Positions 35,948 to 49,600 of a DNA stretch of 64,000 nucleotides are shown here, in pieces. Numbering within the stretch: the first letter of the stretch is position 1; each line of letters begins with the position of its first letter. Made by a program: the position numbers and the translations under genes. The DNA is from Sipunculus nudus. Taxonomy: Eukaryota; Annelida; Sipuncula; Golfingiida; Sipunculidae. The notes beneath the pieces are model-generated. The model was not told where the DNA came from, did no database searches, and was given only the letters and a program-made list of their open reading frames with translations. The stretch is from positions 34,189,159-34,253,158 of the forward strand of contig CM049313.1 in the NCBI GenBank assembly GCA_026874595.1. The letters run 5' to 3'.

Positions 35948-36355
35948 GCCACGATCTTGTGAGGGGTATTGTATCTGTACCCCAGGTGTAATTAGGCAAC
36001 GATTTTGTGAGGGGTATTGTATCTGTGCCCCAGGTGTAATTAGGCCACGATCTTGTAAGGGGTATTGTATCTGTGCCCCAGGTGTAATTAGGCCACGATC
36101 TTGTGAGGGGTATTGTATCTGTACCCCAGGTGTAATTAGGCCACGATCTTGTGAGGGGTATTATATCTGTGCCCCAGGTGTAATTAGGCCACGATCTTGT
36201 GAGGGGTATTGTATCTGTGCCCCGGATGTAATTTGGCCACGATCTTGTGAGGGGTATTGTATCTGTACCCCAGGTGCAATTAGGCCACGATTTTGTGGAG
36301 GGTATTGTATCTGTGCCTTAGGTGTAATTAGGCCACGATCTTGTGAGGGTATTAA
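35948..36355. repeat. 48-bp minisatellite, about nine copies
   Basis: The unit ggccacgatcttgtgagggg plus tattgtatctgtgccccagg and tgtaatta repeats every 48 bp from 35948 (starts at 35948, 35996, 36044, 36092 and so on), with few differences between copies. Because 48 is a multiple of three, one minus-strand frame reads a 16-residue repeat (QYPSQDRGLITPGAQI) over about four copies before a stop. That frame is probably chance. Confidence 0.9.
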
Positions 36356-38883
36356 ATTGTACACGGCAATCTGTACGGTGTTATCTATGTACTAATATTT
36401 AGATCTATAATCTTACTGGAGCCAAGAGATTGGCCGGAGATCTTTTCGGATTTCATTTATTTGATAAATGAAACCATTTTGCATGAAAATATATTATGTT
36501 TAACATGGCAATTTAAAGTTGCCCTCCGAGCCCGTCAATCCGCAAGTAAATTAAAGAAAAAACCTCTTTTCTTGCATGGTAGAACAACAGCGCTGAGACG
36601 TGTTCTCTATAATTTATTGCATTCCCTTTATTACGCACAAAAAAATGAACAATCACATGGTCGGGCCATCCCGATGCGCAGAAGTTCGTGGAAGCTTTAT
36701 AATTTGAAGTACATTTAATGGCTGTATATTTTTTTTTTAAAATATCACGCATGCCTAAAGACCATTCCTGTTTGAAAGAAGAGGCAATGTTTTTCAAGTG
36801 AGACAGTCAATGCATTCACAAAAGGAGAGCGTACTCAAAGGGGGGGGGGATCCTTTTTTAGGTGCCCATGAAGCAGGCTGCAATAATTTTATTTTTTTTT
36901 CGTGTTTGTTAAACATTTATCTGTTGTGTTTAATGCTAACGGGGCAGATCTTTGTGAGAGATTGGCAAATAGTTTATCCGATATAAAACGAAATTAAGTT
37001 ATGCTTGACGATTGTCTCCAATATCTTAAGTATACATGGCCAGTGACAGCAATAGGTCGATAATAATTAGGGCCACTCTTAGTACCAGCACCCTTATTGA
37101 TAGGAGCGATTTTGGCAGGATTCCTATCATCAGGAATTAGACCACTTTGAATAGAGCGATTGAATATATATTGAGCGGCTATTTTGAGGAGGAATCAAGA
37201 AATAGCAATAACATTGCGTGTGATACGTGGTTATTTGTTGAAATGAATTGATTGGGGTGGCTTCCAACACGTCATAATTAGGGTTTGAATCTTTTGTTAA
37301 TTTATACGGAACGAAATGTTTAAGGCTCTCCAAATGATTTCTGTTTTTGAATTATTATAAGAGATTAATTTATTATACTATACACGACTAGCTTTACGTA
37401 TTTCTTTAGTAACATGATTTCGAAGACATTTATATAAATTCCAGTCCAGGGTCTTATTGATTTTCCAATTTATTACAACATTCTGTAGGATAGCCTGCAC
37501 CAGAAGAACACTTTTGCTGTAACATCACAATAAAATATTGTGGTGTACAACCAGGAGCGTCAATATAGGGGATGAGGGTACATATGCCCTCACATTTTGC
37601 CACGGGGGGAATGGTCAATGAAATCAACCCCAAGATTCAGAGAATAATTATAGATTTATATATGTGTGTGTGTGTGTGTGTTACGGTCAATGTGTAAAAT
37701 CAGTCAATTTGTAAATTGCCTGAAATTTTCAGTCAATTTACATACTGCCTGATTCCCTCATGTACTTTATTAAATGACTTAAATTTTCAGGCATTTTAAA
37801 AGTTGATTGAAAAATCAGTCAGTTTATTTGAGACATTCACTGACATGTAAAAAGAATGAAATACTATTTTTAAATTGTCAAAAAAAGAGTGAATCATGCC
37901 ATATACTCAATCAGTCATTGTGTGAAGTTACTTATTGACTATTTCTATAAGATTACACTGTTTTAATATTTGAGGAATATTATACATCTTTGTCCATAAC
38001 AATTTTTATTGCAAAATTAATTATTTTATTTGTAAAAATTATGGGGGGGGGGGGTAATATTGTATGTCCCCTTACCCCCCCCCCCCCGACACTGGATAGG
38101 CTGAATAGCTGCACGGAAAGTGCTCGTTCAGATGCAACATAATTCAAAACATGCAGAAGTATGAGGTTTTCATGTGAGATGTGAATCAATTATGTGTCCA
38201 AGTACTGATATATAAGGTATTTGATGTTTCGCGTTGTTAGCAACTTATTTAGCATTGTAGATGATTTTTTATTTAGGCAACTAGTTTGATGTTATGGAAT
38301 TTTTTTTGGTAACTCGATCTAGGGCATTCTGCAGCATATGTTAATTGTGCTGAATCGCGACTGAAACCGTCCGCGTAGAGAGTGATGTCATCAACATTTA
38401 TACGACATTTAGCGTCTAGTATATTAGCGGGCAAATCGTTAAGATATAAAGGCGGCCTCCCATCTAATGATTTTTTATGGCCGCTTTTCTTAAGGTTCCA
38501 GAAAAATGTACAAGTCTCGCCGGCCGACGAGTGCCCGCTCATCTACCAATTTTCCGTGCAGATCACCAGAATTTTCCAGTGATTTTGGTTACTTCTGATT
38601 CCGTCTCCATTATTGTTATTAACGTCAGGAATGATAAAAAGAAGAAGAGGTATAGGTTGTATATCAGCCGGAATTTTTTGGTTCCGTCATCACATCTCCC
38701 TTATTTTCCGGCCGGTTAAAGGAAATCCTTGAGATTTTCAGCCATTTTTCCTGAAGGAATTAACCGATTTTTTCAGGCCTATAAATAGTATCATCTCACA
38801 GCGCATGTGGAGTGTTGGCAAAAAATCGTTGACAATGATTTTATTACAATTACGCCAATTATTACTAAGCCGCAAACAGTCAT
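36356..38883. other. Intergenic sequence with MITE remnants
   Basis: A hAT-like left end (accaggagcgtcaatatagg, 37551) and a right-hand cccccgacactgg (38080-38094) enclose G and C runs and a (TG)n tract, but the 8 bases outside do not match. The 37690-37930 stretch repeats cagtcaatt/tgcctgaaattttcag in both orientations. No gene recognised. Confidence 0.35.
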
Positions 38884-39760
38884 TTAGAATCGTATGGTGT
38901 CAGGGGCCGTCCTTTCTATAAAAAAATGTGCGCTTGTGGCATCAATTCGTACAAATTCATTGCACATCGTAGCGTAGAAAACCGCAGGAAAAACTCGACC
39001 CGTGTGAGACCTGTTTAATGTGTAAACAAATTCGTGGGTCGACGTCTTCGTGTTTGAAGGGTGTCTGCATGACGCCTTGCCGAATCCTATCAAAGTGCTG
39101 CTGAGCGTAGTTGGCGAACTTTGCATCATGTATGTAATACTTATGAAAGGAATTCGGTACACTTTTGTTCGCAATGTTCTCTGAAACCACGTTCCGTATG
39201 GTCAACACTGTACCATACCTGATTTAAAGATTATTGTTTCCGCAGTGACTTCGCCGATATGAGAATAAATAAGTTTAAATGTACGCATCATTTTGAGTGA
39301 TTTTTGCGTGTTTTATTATTTGCTTAGAGTTTACCACCGAAAACAGCCGAACTGCCTTCGGCAAAGACCGGATTGTCTTTGTGGTTGCCTCCAGCAAAGG
39401 ATTATGAACATCCTTGCTTTCACTGACGGATATAAGCATGTTTGGCCTTACATTTGACCCAGGCTCTGACCCACGTCGTCAGTCATTGTGAAAAACACGT
39501 AACTCTCGCATTTAGAAAAGGAGGGGTCAAAACCAGGAGAATTAATGACAAAACCTAAAACAAGGTCCCCATTTTGGTAAAGTGGTGGTGCGGGGGTTCC
39601 AGGCCACAAAGTTGTTCTGATACGATCAAAAAAGGTTGCGGCGGGTGAATAGGACTTAAGGACCCCCTGGAATCCCCTTGGGTTCGCTTCTACTAACGAG
39701 TTACACATATTATTGACCAGTACACTTGCTTTAGAATGTACATTTAATTCACCTTTCATA
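38884..39760 (-). pseudogene. Unidentified coding-like fragments
   Basis: Two minus-strand reading frames, at 39448-39759 (103 codons) and 38957-39208 (83 codons), have protein-like composition (for example PPLYQNGDLVLGFVINSPGF and FANYAQQHFDRIRQGVM). A third frame overlaps at 38884-39174. The surrounding base composition is less AT-rich than its neighbours. They look like pieces of one decayed gene or transposon. I do not recognise the family; the FANYAQQHF stretch faintly recalls MyTH4-type helices, which is not enough for a call. Confidence 0.25.
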
Positions 39761-40076
39761 TCTTCCTCACATCAACGTTTTCCTTTAACGTCCAGCAATA
39801 GTAACCAGCCAATATCATCGAAACCCTTAATGCCCCCGCGTGCCATTCAGGTTTGCAAATGTAAATATCTTCACTGACCAGGTCTTCAAGGTATAAATAT
39901 ATCGGTGCATGCTTTTTCCTGCCACGAGCACAGCACCAAAAAATAAATGTAAAAAATATTTTTACATATCTTATTCAGACAGTTACTCACAGAAAATCTA
40001 TATTTTCTTTCAATGTTTTAACTGGAATTAAACAAAATAAAGCTTACTTTCCTCATCTCAGTTAATACATTTCCCT

Positions 40077-40116
40077 AACCCGGTAAAAAGCCTGGTATAC
40101 CGGGTTTATCAGCTAG
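40077..40116 (+). repeat. Helitron-like 3' terminus
   Basis: The perfect 9-bp arms AACCCGGTA (40077-40085) and TACCGGGTT (40098-40106) are followed by tatcag and CTAG at 40113-40116, then T. That is the Helitron 3' pattern (hairpin, short spacer, CTRR, insertion before T). The 5' end and any Rep/helicase were not found. Confidence 0.5.
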
Positions 40117-43100
40117 TATTTAATATGTAAAGTTTCTACTGGATTTAATTATCTATCTTTGTATCTGTTACTCTGACATGTCATAATCCTGTATTTCTTT
40201 AAGTTCATCTAGCATGTGATATATTCGATACAGTTTTGAGATATTGTCATGCAGTTTTATATTAGCCCACTAAAAGTGGATTGCCGTTAATGGCTGCTTA
40301 ACATCGTATACCATTTAAAATTGTTTAAGCATTTCATGAAAATAAATGCAAATCACATACATATATATAACATTAGAGAGAAGTCTTTACGAGGTTTATA
40401 ATGATAATTACCTTTTGGGGTTGTATGAATACGAAACAATATTAAATTCTTGATTAGTGTTTGCATGACTGCGTTATTTGTAACACTTAATGTGTTCATC
40501 AAGAAACAAATGAAAGGACTATTCCCCTCCTCCAGGTAAAAGCTCTCACCTTTCCATGGATTACATAACATACATAGAGATGCCTTTAACCTTGTCATTT
40601 ATATCTTGATGATATTCATCTTTAATATCCTGTGCCAGGACGGTATGCGTTCATGACCGTTCATGTTTGTGTGTATGTTTGTTCACATGATAACTCACGC
40701 AATCATGACAGGAGTCCCCCTGAAATTATCAGTGTACCTCGGGAATGAAAAAGCGATTAGATTTTGGTTTGGGTTCGGTTCATAATCCGGATCAAGGAAG
40801 GCTTCAAGGATATACAGTCAAGCCCACTTTGTGTCATATCGGTTAATAGAAAATCCCGTTTATTGTCACATAAATTGAAAACCCGAAACCATTTCCTACA
40901 TATACTATGTTAAATCTGACCGTATAATATCATGGAATATTGTCATAAATCCATTTATTGTCATGCTTGGAACACTTGGCAGTGATACCAGTTAACAGTT
41001 AATATCACATCATATGCCGACACGAAGATCAATGAGGCCAAGAGCCTGTAATCAGTCAGGCGTAACAAATAATTTTATCTCCCTCCTGCGCGCCAGGCAA
41101 GTGCAGTGATGCATGCGGGTCACTCATCGGCACTTAGCTGATTAATGTCTTAAGAAACCACGTTAATCCAGATCATTGCGTGTCTTCGTGCGTTAACAAG
41201 GGCGATGTTTGCGATCACATGCCATACATAATGAACTCCTGACCTCCGCAGGGCCTCAGTTTACACCTCGGGGACGTTTCGCCGAGATGATATGAAGCAA
41301 GAGCTGTTATCGGTGTTTACAGCTGGAAATCCCCTTTAAGGTTCCACGAATAGCTGGAGGTTTTGACAGCACCCAATTCAAAACCTCAATCGCCATTAAA
41401 CTTGACAATAGTTTGACGATGCCCGCTACCCGAACATCCAGTCCTATCATAAAGACGATCATGAAAGTTTCGGTAATTAATAAAACATCCGGAAAATATT
41501 ATGCAAGAGTCGGAAAAGTGCGAGAATTATCTAATAAATTAGTTTGTCACGCATCAGGTTATAACTGTGCCGCATATTTCCAGACATTTGACCTCGTGAC
41601 CCAGACACTTGCAAATCGGATTTTGGTCAATTATTGTTACATGCGGCACAAAAATTACAGGTTATAAATTGTCAGGTACGTAATTTGATATGCAGTTGTG
41701 CAATAAAAACCTTAACGTTTCTGTTTCCTTTTAAGTGACGATTCATTTAATACCATTTGAGACAAACCGCTTATACTATGACTCAAAGGGATATCGATGT
41801 TGAAGCCGGCATAATATCTTGGTTATTATCATAAAATAAGCATGTACCACCGACATGACAATAAGCGGGCTTGACTTTATTCAGAAATATGCATTCAAAT
41901 ATGGCCGGATGAATATGGGTATGGCCCGACAAAGTGAATGCAAACACCTGTTGGAGGAAGATGAGCACCAAAAAACGTGGGAATATTGGCCAATGAGTGA
42001 TTTAAACACGGACTGAGGTGTATCCCACATTAAGGACCATCAACATGGTGAAGGTTCGAGCCCGGCGTCGCCGCCATTTTGCGTCCCCGCCAGCCGTGTT
42101 AAGATTAAGCCCAACCAGCCGAGTTTATAAGGAGGCGCCGCCGATATTTCATTAAGCCAAAATGAACCTATTTTGGGCAGCTCAGTTTTGCTTGAAAAAA
42201 ACTTAATAAAAAAGGATCAATCTTTTATATTTAAAAATGCCCGAAACAAATGTTCAGGTTTTGTTATTTTTTCTTGTCGCTGAAGGACACGATGTGATTG
42301 TTGAAGTATGAAAAAGATGGTTCCATACTATTTCTAGTTAATATGATATGATATCCATCTGTCATACCCGGTTAATCTCCTTATTTTGACAAAGAGCCTA
42401 CTTGTGATAATTTTCCTGTTATGCTATCTTAGAAAGATACGCCGATCTATAAAATATTTAGAAAGTTTTAGCGTGTTCAGGAATTCTCTGAGATGTTGTT
42501 ACACTTGCTGATTTCCCACAATGTTTCCTGATTGTCCCAAATTTGCTTTCGAAGTTAAAGAAGCCTATTCTGCTATCTGACATCTATTAATTAGAAAGAC
42601 TCTTCCAAGGTACTCGGGCTGTTCGATTTGTTTATATAAACATTTCTATAATATGATGAGCACGACAAAATAACCAAAACACATTCAGCAGGGATATCTG
42701 GCAGCAGTCAAACGAACCAGTTTTGCAAAAGGCGTTTTACAACTAGTGTCCGTAAAAAATTCAAAAATATGCAACCTACCATCTTAGGTGACGTGTTTTT
42801 CTCCTGTTTGTCAACATGGGAGCACGTACCGTGTTTACTAACAGATTGTAGATTAGCAAGCATATGTTTCGGTCACAGATGCGGGCGTTATAAGAACCTC
42901 TCTTGGCAAAAATAACATAGAGTAAACAAGAAATCACATATTTTCTACAGACAAGGCAGATGAATAGCTTGCTTTAAGCTGGTGTCGCATTGGGACTAAT
43001 CTCGGACAACATCGCCCAAGTCTTCTTTGGAGTCACTGTGGGTGTTGAGCCTGAGCCTTTCGGAATACTTGGCATTTCTGCACAGAATTATCAAAGTTTC

Positions 43101-43471
43101 ACTTTTGTTCCCTGGGATCGATATCAACGCTAAATGAAGGTCCGTTTTGAGAGGTGTTTTTAAAAGACTAGTCCATTTTGATTTTTTCTTCGATCTGTCT
43201 GGGTACTATATGATGTGCAAATATCTGGTCTTGTCAACACTTGTTACAAGCCACCAGCCCTGGCACCTCTCTATTTATGGTGAAAATCATGAGATATTAT
43301 AATGAGATGAATGTTTCCCAGCGGAAAAAAAACAGTTACAGCTTGTAAAACCATTGTTAAAACCATTATTTGTTATTAATTTATAATAAACGAAACGAGG
43401 AATGATATATAGAAAAAAAAGAATTTGTGTGTGTTTTTGTAATGTTATGATGTTTTATTTTCGGTTTATAG
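40117..43471. other. Sequence upstream of the GPCR gene
   Basis: This stretch has few repeats and is the likely home of the GPCR promoter and any 5' non-coding exon. The part at 41040-42170 is locally richer in G+C (for example cccggcgtcgccgccatttt near 42060). The frame at 41413-41667 (84 codons) has no known domain. No TATA box, start site or splice donor can be assigned with confidence. Confidence 0.35.
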
Positions 43472-43487
43472 GTGAATACAAGGCATC

Positions 43488-43652
43488 ATGGACATTCAGT
43501 TTATGAAGCTGGGGAATGATACCAAGCCAGGGGCATACTACATTGATCAGAAGCCGGGAGTGGCAATACCTTACTTGTTGGTTCTGTCTCTGGCTTCAAT
43601 CAGCGGGACACTTGGCAACGTTCTGGTCATTGGAGCGGTAGTAAACAGCAAG
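43488..43652 (+). CDS. GPCR exon 1 (coding): N-terminus and TM1
   Basis: ATG at 43488 in a good context (gcatcATGG). A consensus acceptor (gtttatag, ending at 43471) 16 bases upstream suggests that a 5' non-coding exon is spliced to it. The exon encodes a short extracellular tail and TM1 (PYLLVLSLASISGTLGNVLV) and ends at NSK|gttagt, phase 0. Confidence 0.8.
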
Positions 43653-46600
43653 GTTAGTGACGCGTTTCCCCTCTGACCGTTACACCCCTATTATAATTCC
43701 TAGCAAATACCCGTGCTACGCACAGTTTGGGACGACACGACAATCCGCACGGTGGTATCGGAAATCCACAGAAAATTTGGATATACGGAAAATCACAAAA
43801 ATCGCGTTACGATATTAATATATAGATCCATTATAAGTTTGTGTTGTGGATAAATATCTTTCAGAACAGCGTTGGGTCTTTGACAAATAGTCACCTACAC
43901 ATGTACCCTGTGACATAAGAAACTGATCAACAGGATTACATATAATTACGAAAGAAACCGTTCACGGAATAGACCTAAGAGGAAAAATGCAAAAATACCA
44001 GTTTTAGTTGTGAAAATAGTAACAATGATGGCCATGACTTATACGCAATAAGCATACATACTGAATTAAAGAATTAAAAGTCTTTAAAAACAAAAAAATA
44101 TTACATAAACATGATTGAAAATAAGATGGCACATGCATGTTAAAGAAACAAATACCAGTACAAACGTATTAACTATTCATTTTTACAGGAGTTATATACA
44201 TATTTGTAACTGCAGGAATGAGAAAAAAAATCTCGATTTGCAAAACATTTAAAGTCTATATTATGTGTTTACAACTTTGGTGGTGCCACTCCAACGTGTA
44301 CACATCACACTGAACCAACCACGATGTGAATTTGGTTAACATTTACTTTACATCTGTTGCATATTAGGCCTGCATGCATGTGTTGGTGAATATTTGTCAA
44401 GGACATAAATCACATGCAAGGCCCTGGACTTCGTACGTGCGACCAAGTGCGACTGTATATGACCAAAAAAAAAAATAATAAAAGGAATGGTTCTCAGGCA
44501 CCGCCCACGTCAATTGTGCTCCCCCTCCCGCATAAGAAAAAAAAGTTCATTTTGATTTTCATCTTTCAAGAAGATAAAATGATACAATTTTGATCAGATT
44601 TCCTTTGTTATGTGCTTTTGCGTGTATAACAAAACAATTCTGTTATTTTCATGCTTTCCCTGATCATGAGAAATTTTTATCGAAATGAACAAAACAAAGG
44701 TAAAATATCGCCCGGCCTCACAGGTTCCGATATAAAGTGTCTGAGAACCATACCTTTTTTCGGCCTATTCATCACGATTTCCTGCGACCCAATTGATGTG
44801 CACTCAAGCATATCAGGCCACGAAGAGGGCTCCTGCAAAACAATTCTTTCAAAGATCCCCCTTTTGAGAATGGATCGCCGATGGGGATTATTTCGGGCCG
44901 GTCACTGTGAAATGTAAGAAAACCCCAGACAGGGCCCCCGGAGTAAAACTCTGTCCCGCCATCACACACTCTATGGCCATTGTGTTACCGGGCCCGAAGA
45001 CACAAAGAAAAGAGGCGCCCAAGGGGGAGCAAATATTAAAATTATTAATTATGCACGTAATACGCAAATATTGCAGATAAAAGTGGGTGGAATCTCTTCG
45101 GACAAACCCGGAGCATATGTATGTCGAAAATTACGGCTATCCGTACGGTGGTATCAGAGGAGATACGGAAAATCACGAAAAACTCCTTACGCTATTAATA
45201 TATAGATGGTGGTGCCACTGAAGTAACTAATCTGTTGCCACGTGAAAAAGGCCTTTTCTGATCTGGAATCCTTGGGTACCATGCCAAGAATGTAAAAAGG
45301 ACAGTCATTTCCCATATATATCCTGAGAAATTTGATATTGTTTCTTTGACAGGATATTGTAGCGCCATCGACTTGAAAATACATGAACTACATATAAATG
45401 GGCAATGTACTGGTTATCAAAATAAAAGGACGGTCAAATGCTGTGAGGAGTGAGTGTCTTAAAAGATTAAATTAGATCCACACACACAATCTTAAACATG
45501 TCGGTGCTATAAACAGGAAGATAACATGAATGAGTTGCATTTCTTTAACCCGAAATGACCTTTAATCTTTCGGTGAAGTCATGCTGACTAAAAAGATGTT
45601 CGATAGTTTGTAGTTGTTCTGTAGCTAGTCAATTGTCAATTGTCAAATGCCAGTTTTTGAAAATAAGACATTTTGGGGATTTAGCTAAATCTGTTGACCT
45701 TTTAAGCTGTATAGAAATTAAGGCCCGTAATCGTAGCTCATAAACCGGTCCATCAGAGCAATTTTTTGGCACTATCTTGTACTAACTAGATGTTTATGTC
45801 CGACTTATTGTTAACAATGGCAACAATATTTTGATGTCATAACCGACGTGCTTTTTTTTTTTTTTTTTTTTTGCAGAATCTACGTCACGTTGGGAATATG
45901 TTTATAGTGAATCTTGCACTCGCCGATCTGTGCGTCACAGGCTTTGTCGACCCATTCAGCATTGCAGGTAATAAATAGACAGAGGGTTTTCAAGATGTTC
46001 GGTTTTTATATGAGTTCTATTTTCTCGTCTGGAAAGTAAATCAGTTTGTGTTTGTGGTGCGCACAGTAGCTTATGTCGAACTGGGACCACGTACCTCACA
46101 TCTTTGCCACTGTTGTAATTTATTGTAACCTTTATTTCCTCCACTGAGCGGAGAATCAACAATTTACAATGATATAACATGAAATGAAAATTCAATACAA
46201 TATTACACACAAAAATACATATATATATAATAAAACATGTGCAACCTTCATTGATAAATGCACTTTGTTACATACACACGTTTTTGTTTACACACACGTT
46301 CTAATGAATTCCAAGGTATAAAATCCTTCCAATTCAAGCAAGTTTCATATGTTGTAGACATTCTATTGTGTCCTTCGCCTTGAAATCAGTTTAACAGATT
46401 CATACAAAAACGAAATGTTTTGTTCATGTGCAAATTCTTATACATGTCTACCTAGCATATGTTAAAACATATCGTCATCCGTGATATAATTGAAATAAGC
46501 ACTGAATTCAACATTAAAAGTATCAGTTATAATGTCAAAGAATTCATCTCTGTCTGCAGCGGTGCTGTAACAACCAAGAACGTCGTAACTGTAATTTTCC

Positions 46601-49600
46601 TCTGTCATAAATCCACAAAAGGAACAGAATCACAATATCTTTAAGACAATCATTTAAATGTTTTTTACTACAAGACTCAGACGGTTTAGTCAATGAATTT
46701 AATCGAGATTTAAGAGGTTTTACATACCGCTCTTTGATTTCATGAGATTTAAGTTTACCCCAGTTTAAGACGGGTATGACTTGGTATACACACATCAGTT
46801 GCATATAATGAAGACATGGTTAAACAAACCGGTAAGTGATCAGACATATTGATCAAGGGTTCATCTCTTATTTCACCATTACTAATTTGTTCATTAACTG
46901 TTTCCGAAATAAGAATATGGTTAATAAATGATCTACAATTCTCATTACGGTATGGGTCAAAAGTGAAGTTCGGTCCAAATCGAGGTCCAGTGTATCCAGG
47001 ACTAAATCTAATATGTTCAGTGACTTATCCGAATCAACTGTACAGCTGTAGTCTGCATGTAGCGACTGAAATTGATTTAGATTGTCAGGGAACAAACCGT
47101 GTTCACTAATGGCCATGATATCAATATGTTTTTTTTTTTAGACTGAATGATTAACGTAGGGTGTACTTGGCAAAATGCCCAAAAATTCTAAACTGAAACA
47201 AACCTAAAGATTTATTGCAGGTAAGTTGCTGTTTAAGATTTACTCAGATTCGAGTCACCATTAAGCGTTAATGCATACTTCTTGAAAGTAAATATTCTCG
47301 TACGCTGCCCTGAATGCCGGGGTCTCTCTTTCCATACCCTAAATATGTATCACCAGGCCATACAAATGACTTTCCAAATAAAACAGAGGAACGCTCCTCT
47401 GTCTCAACTTTAGCGGCCAATTTGTTTGGCAGTTTGCTGGACAACATTCGTATATGAGAAATAATAACACCATTTCCAACAAGAAAATTGTGCATCATCA
47501 ACGTAACTGTCTATGTTTCCGATGTAATAGTCCTTTTTCCTGGGAGACTCTCTTCTGCATTCACTGCTTACGGTCTGAATGTTCACAGGACTATTTTCAT
47601 TCGTAATTTGACGTTTTGCGTTGCGGTCAGCACAAACTTGATTTTCAGATGATAGTATGGGATGAACTCACGATCTTAACAGTCATGATTGTCGGGAAAT
47701 GTATTATGTATTGAGGATAAAAACACTGTCGCACTGCCTGGAGTATTTTGGTCGCGACTCCTTGCAATAACACTACGTGACATGGGAGATGTTTCTTGGG
47801 CGGAGCTCGGCGTATTTAAGATGACACTATTGTTTACCGCATTTCGAGATTGCAGCCCACTGGGTGATTTAAGTTTGTACTGACAATTGTTCCTCAAGTC
47901 ATTTTCACCCTGAGCGAAAAATCACTGCCGTTGACTTTCAAAACACGGTCGTTCAGTGGCTCTTCTTTCTCAGAGGAACTGGCCGGAGAGACCGCTCGAG
48001 AACAACTTTGCTCCGTCATGTAGACACGTTTTGTACAGATAAGACAAGTTCAATAAGATCGGCCAGATAATCATCAAATCGTTCCCCAGGGTTTTGATCA
48101 CGTTTATTGAACTTGTAGCGTTCGTAGGTTTCGTTAGTTTGACCGATAATGTGTTCATCAAACTTTCGTATGATCACATCAAGATTCTCACGGTCTGCCG
48201 CTGACCGAAAACTAAGACTGTTAAATATACGGATTCCTTTAGCGCAAGTATAGTGGAGAAACATATCACACTGATAAGCATTGTCTTTCTTATCGAGTTC
48301 AATCAGCCGTTTGTATATTAAAAACTATTGCTTAAAAATAAGCCATTCATCCTAGGGTTTATCAGAAAGTTTGAGCGGGGAAGGCGGATTTACGTGAACT
48401 CCATGTCCGATGCCAGCACCGGGCTGGTTACCGCTATCTTGCGTCGCTCCGCTATTCATACTGATCTGTCCTCCAGCAGCTAAGACAGTCCAGATCAGAA
48501 ATACACAAACGCAGAAGCGTGACAGTCCATAGAAACGACAGGATTCAGTCGAACCGCTGCCACAATGTACAGATAAGACAAGACTCAGACAGCCATCTTA
48601 AATCAGTGTAATGTAGCGACACCTGGTGTACAAAATGTAGTATTGTAGTATTTAGAAATGGATGTTTTTTAAGAAATTATGAAAAATGGTATTATAAACA
48701 AAAACAACTCTAAGTAGTTGGCAGTTACAGATACTTGGGGGGAATTTTCACTAGTCTTCTGAAATGGTCCAAAATGAAACATCTAATAAATCAAGCCAAT
48801 AAAGTAGTCATTATGATTAAGCAGTTTATTAGTAAATATAAATACCTAACAGTAGATCAGTCATTCTTTCTGTTTGATAGAATGGTTATGCCAATCTTGT
48901 GTTATGGTAGTGAATTATAGGGACATGAAAACTGTGACAATAGTGAATCAATACAAACTAAATTCTGTAAATATATTCTCAAGATAAATTCTTCATCACC
49001 AACTGCTGCGGCACTTGGTGAATGTGGACGGCGGCCATCAAAAATTCATTATTTATTGAGATGTATTACATATTGGACAAAATTATTAAGAATGAAACAG
49101 AATAGATACCCAAAACAGTTATATGTAAGATTATATCATCTTGATGAATTAGGGAGAAAAACATGGGCAACAAAAATTTAAAATGTACTGTTTTCACTTG
49201 GATTTGGTTATGTTTGGATACATCAAGATGTAGGAGATACAAAATTGTTTCTCTTTGAGTTACAGCAGAGACTCAAAGACATATGTTTACAAGAATGGAT
49301 AAGTAACATTTCAAATAACAGGCGTTTGGAAACATACTCTGTATTTGAATCACTTCTTTCTGTCGAAGTGTATTTGAATGTTGTTAGAAATAATAGTCAC
49401 AAGATTAGTTTAGCTAGGTTAAGATGCTCTTCACATAATTTACAAATTGAGAAAGGAAGACATGAAAGTATACACTGGACACAAAGAATCTGTAATTATT
49501 GTTTGAAACTTGGAGAATCTATAGTTGAAAATGAATATCATTTCATAATGAAATGTCCTTTATACAATGAACTAAGAGATATTTACCTTTCTAAATTTGG

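Noticed and set aside
37551-38094. Second hAT MITE of about 540 bp
   Set aside because: The ends are suggestive, but the 8 flanking bases differ and the interior looks composite.
41977-42072. B-box-like ggttcgagccc suggesting a tRNA gene
   Set aside because: The flanking bases do not form T-arm or acceptor stems, and no convincing A box lies at tRNA spacing.
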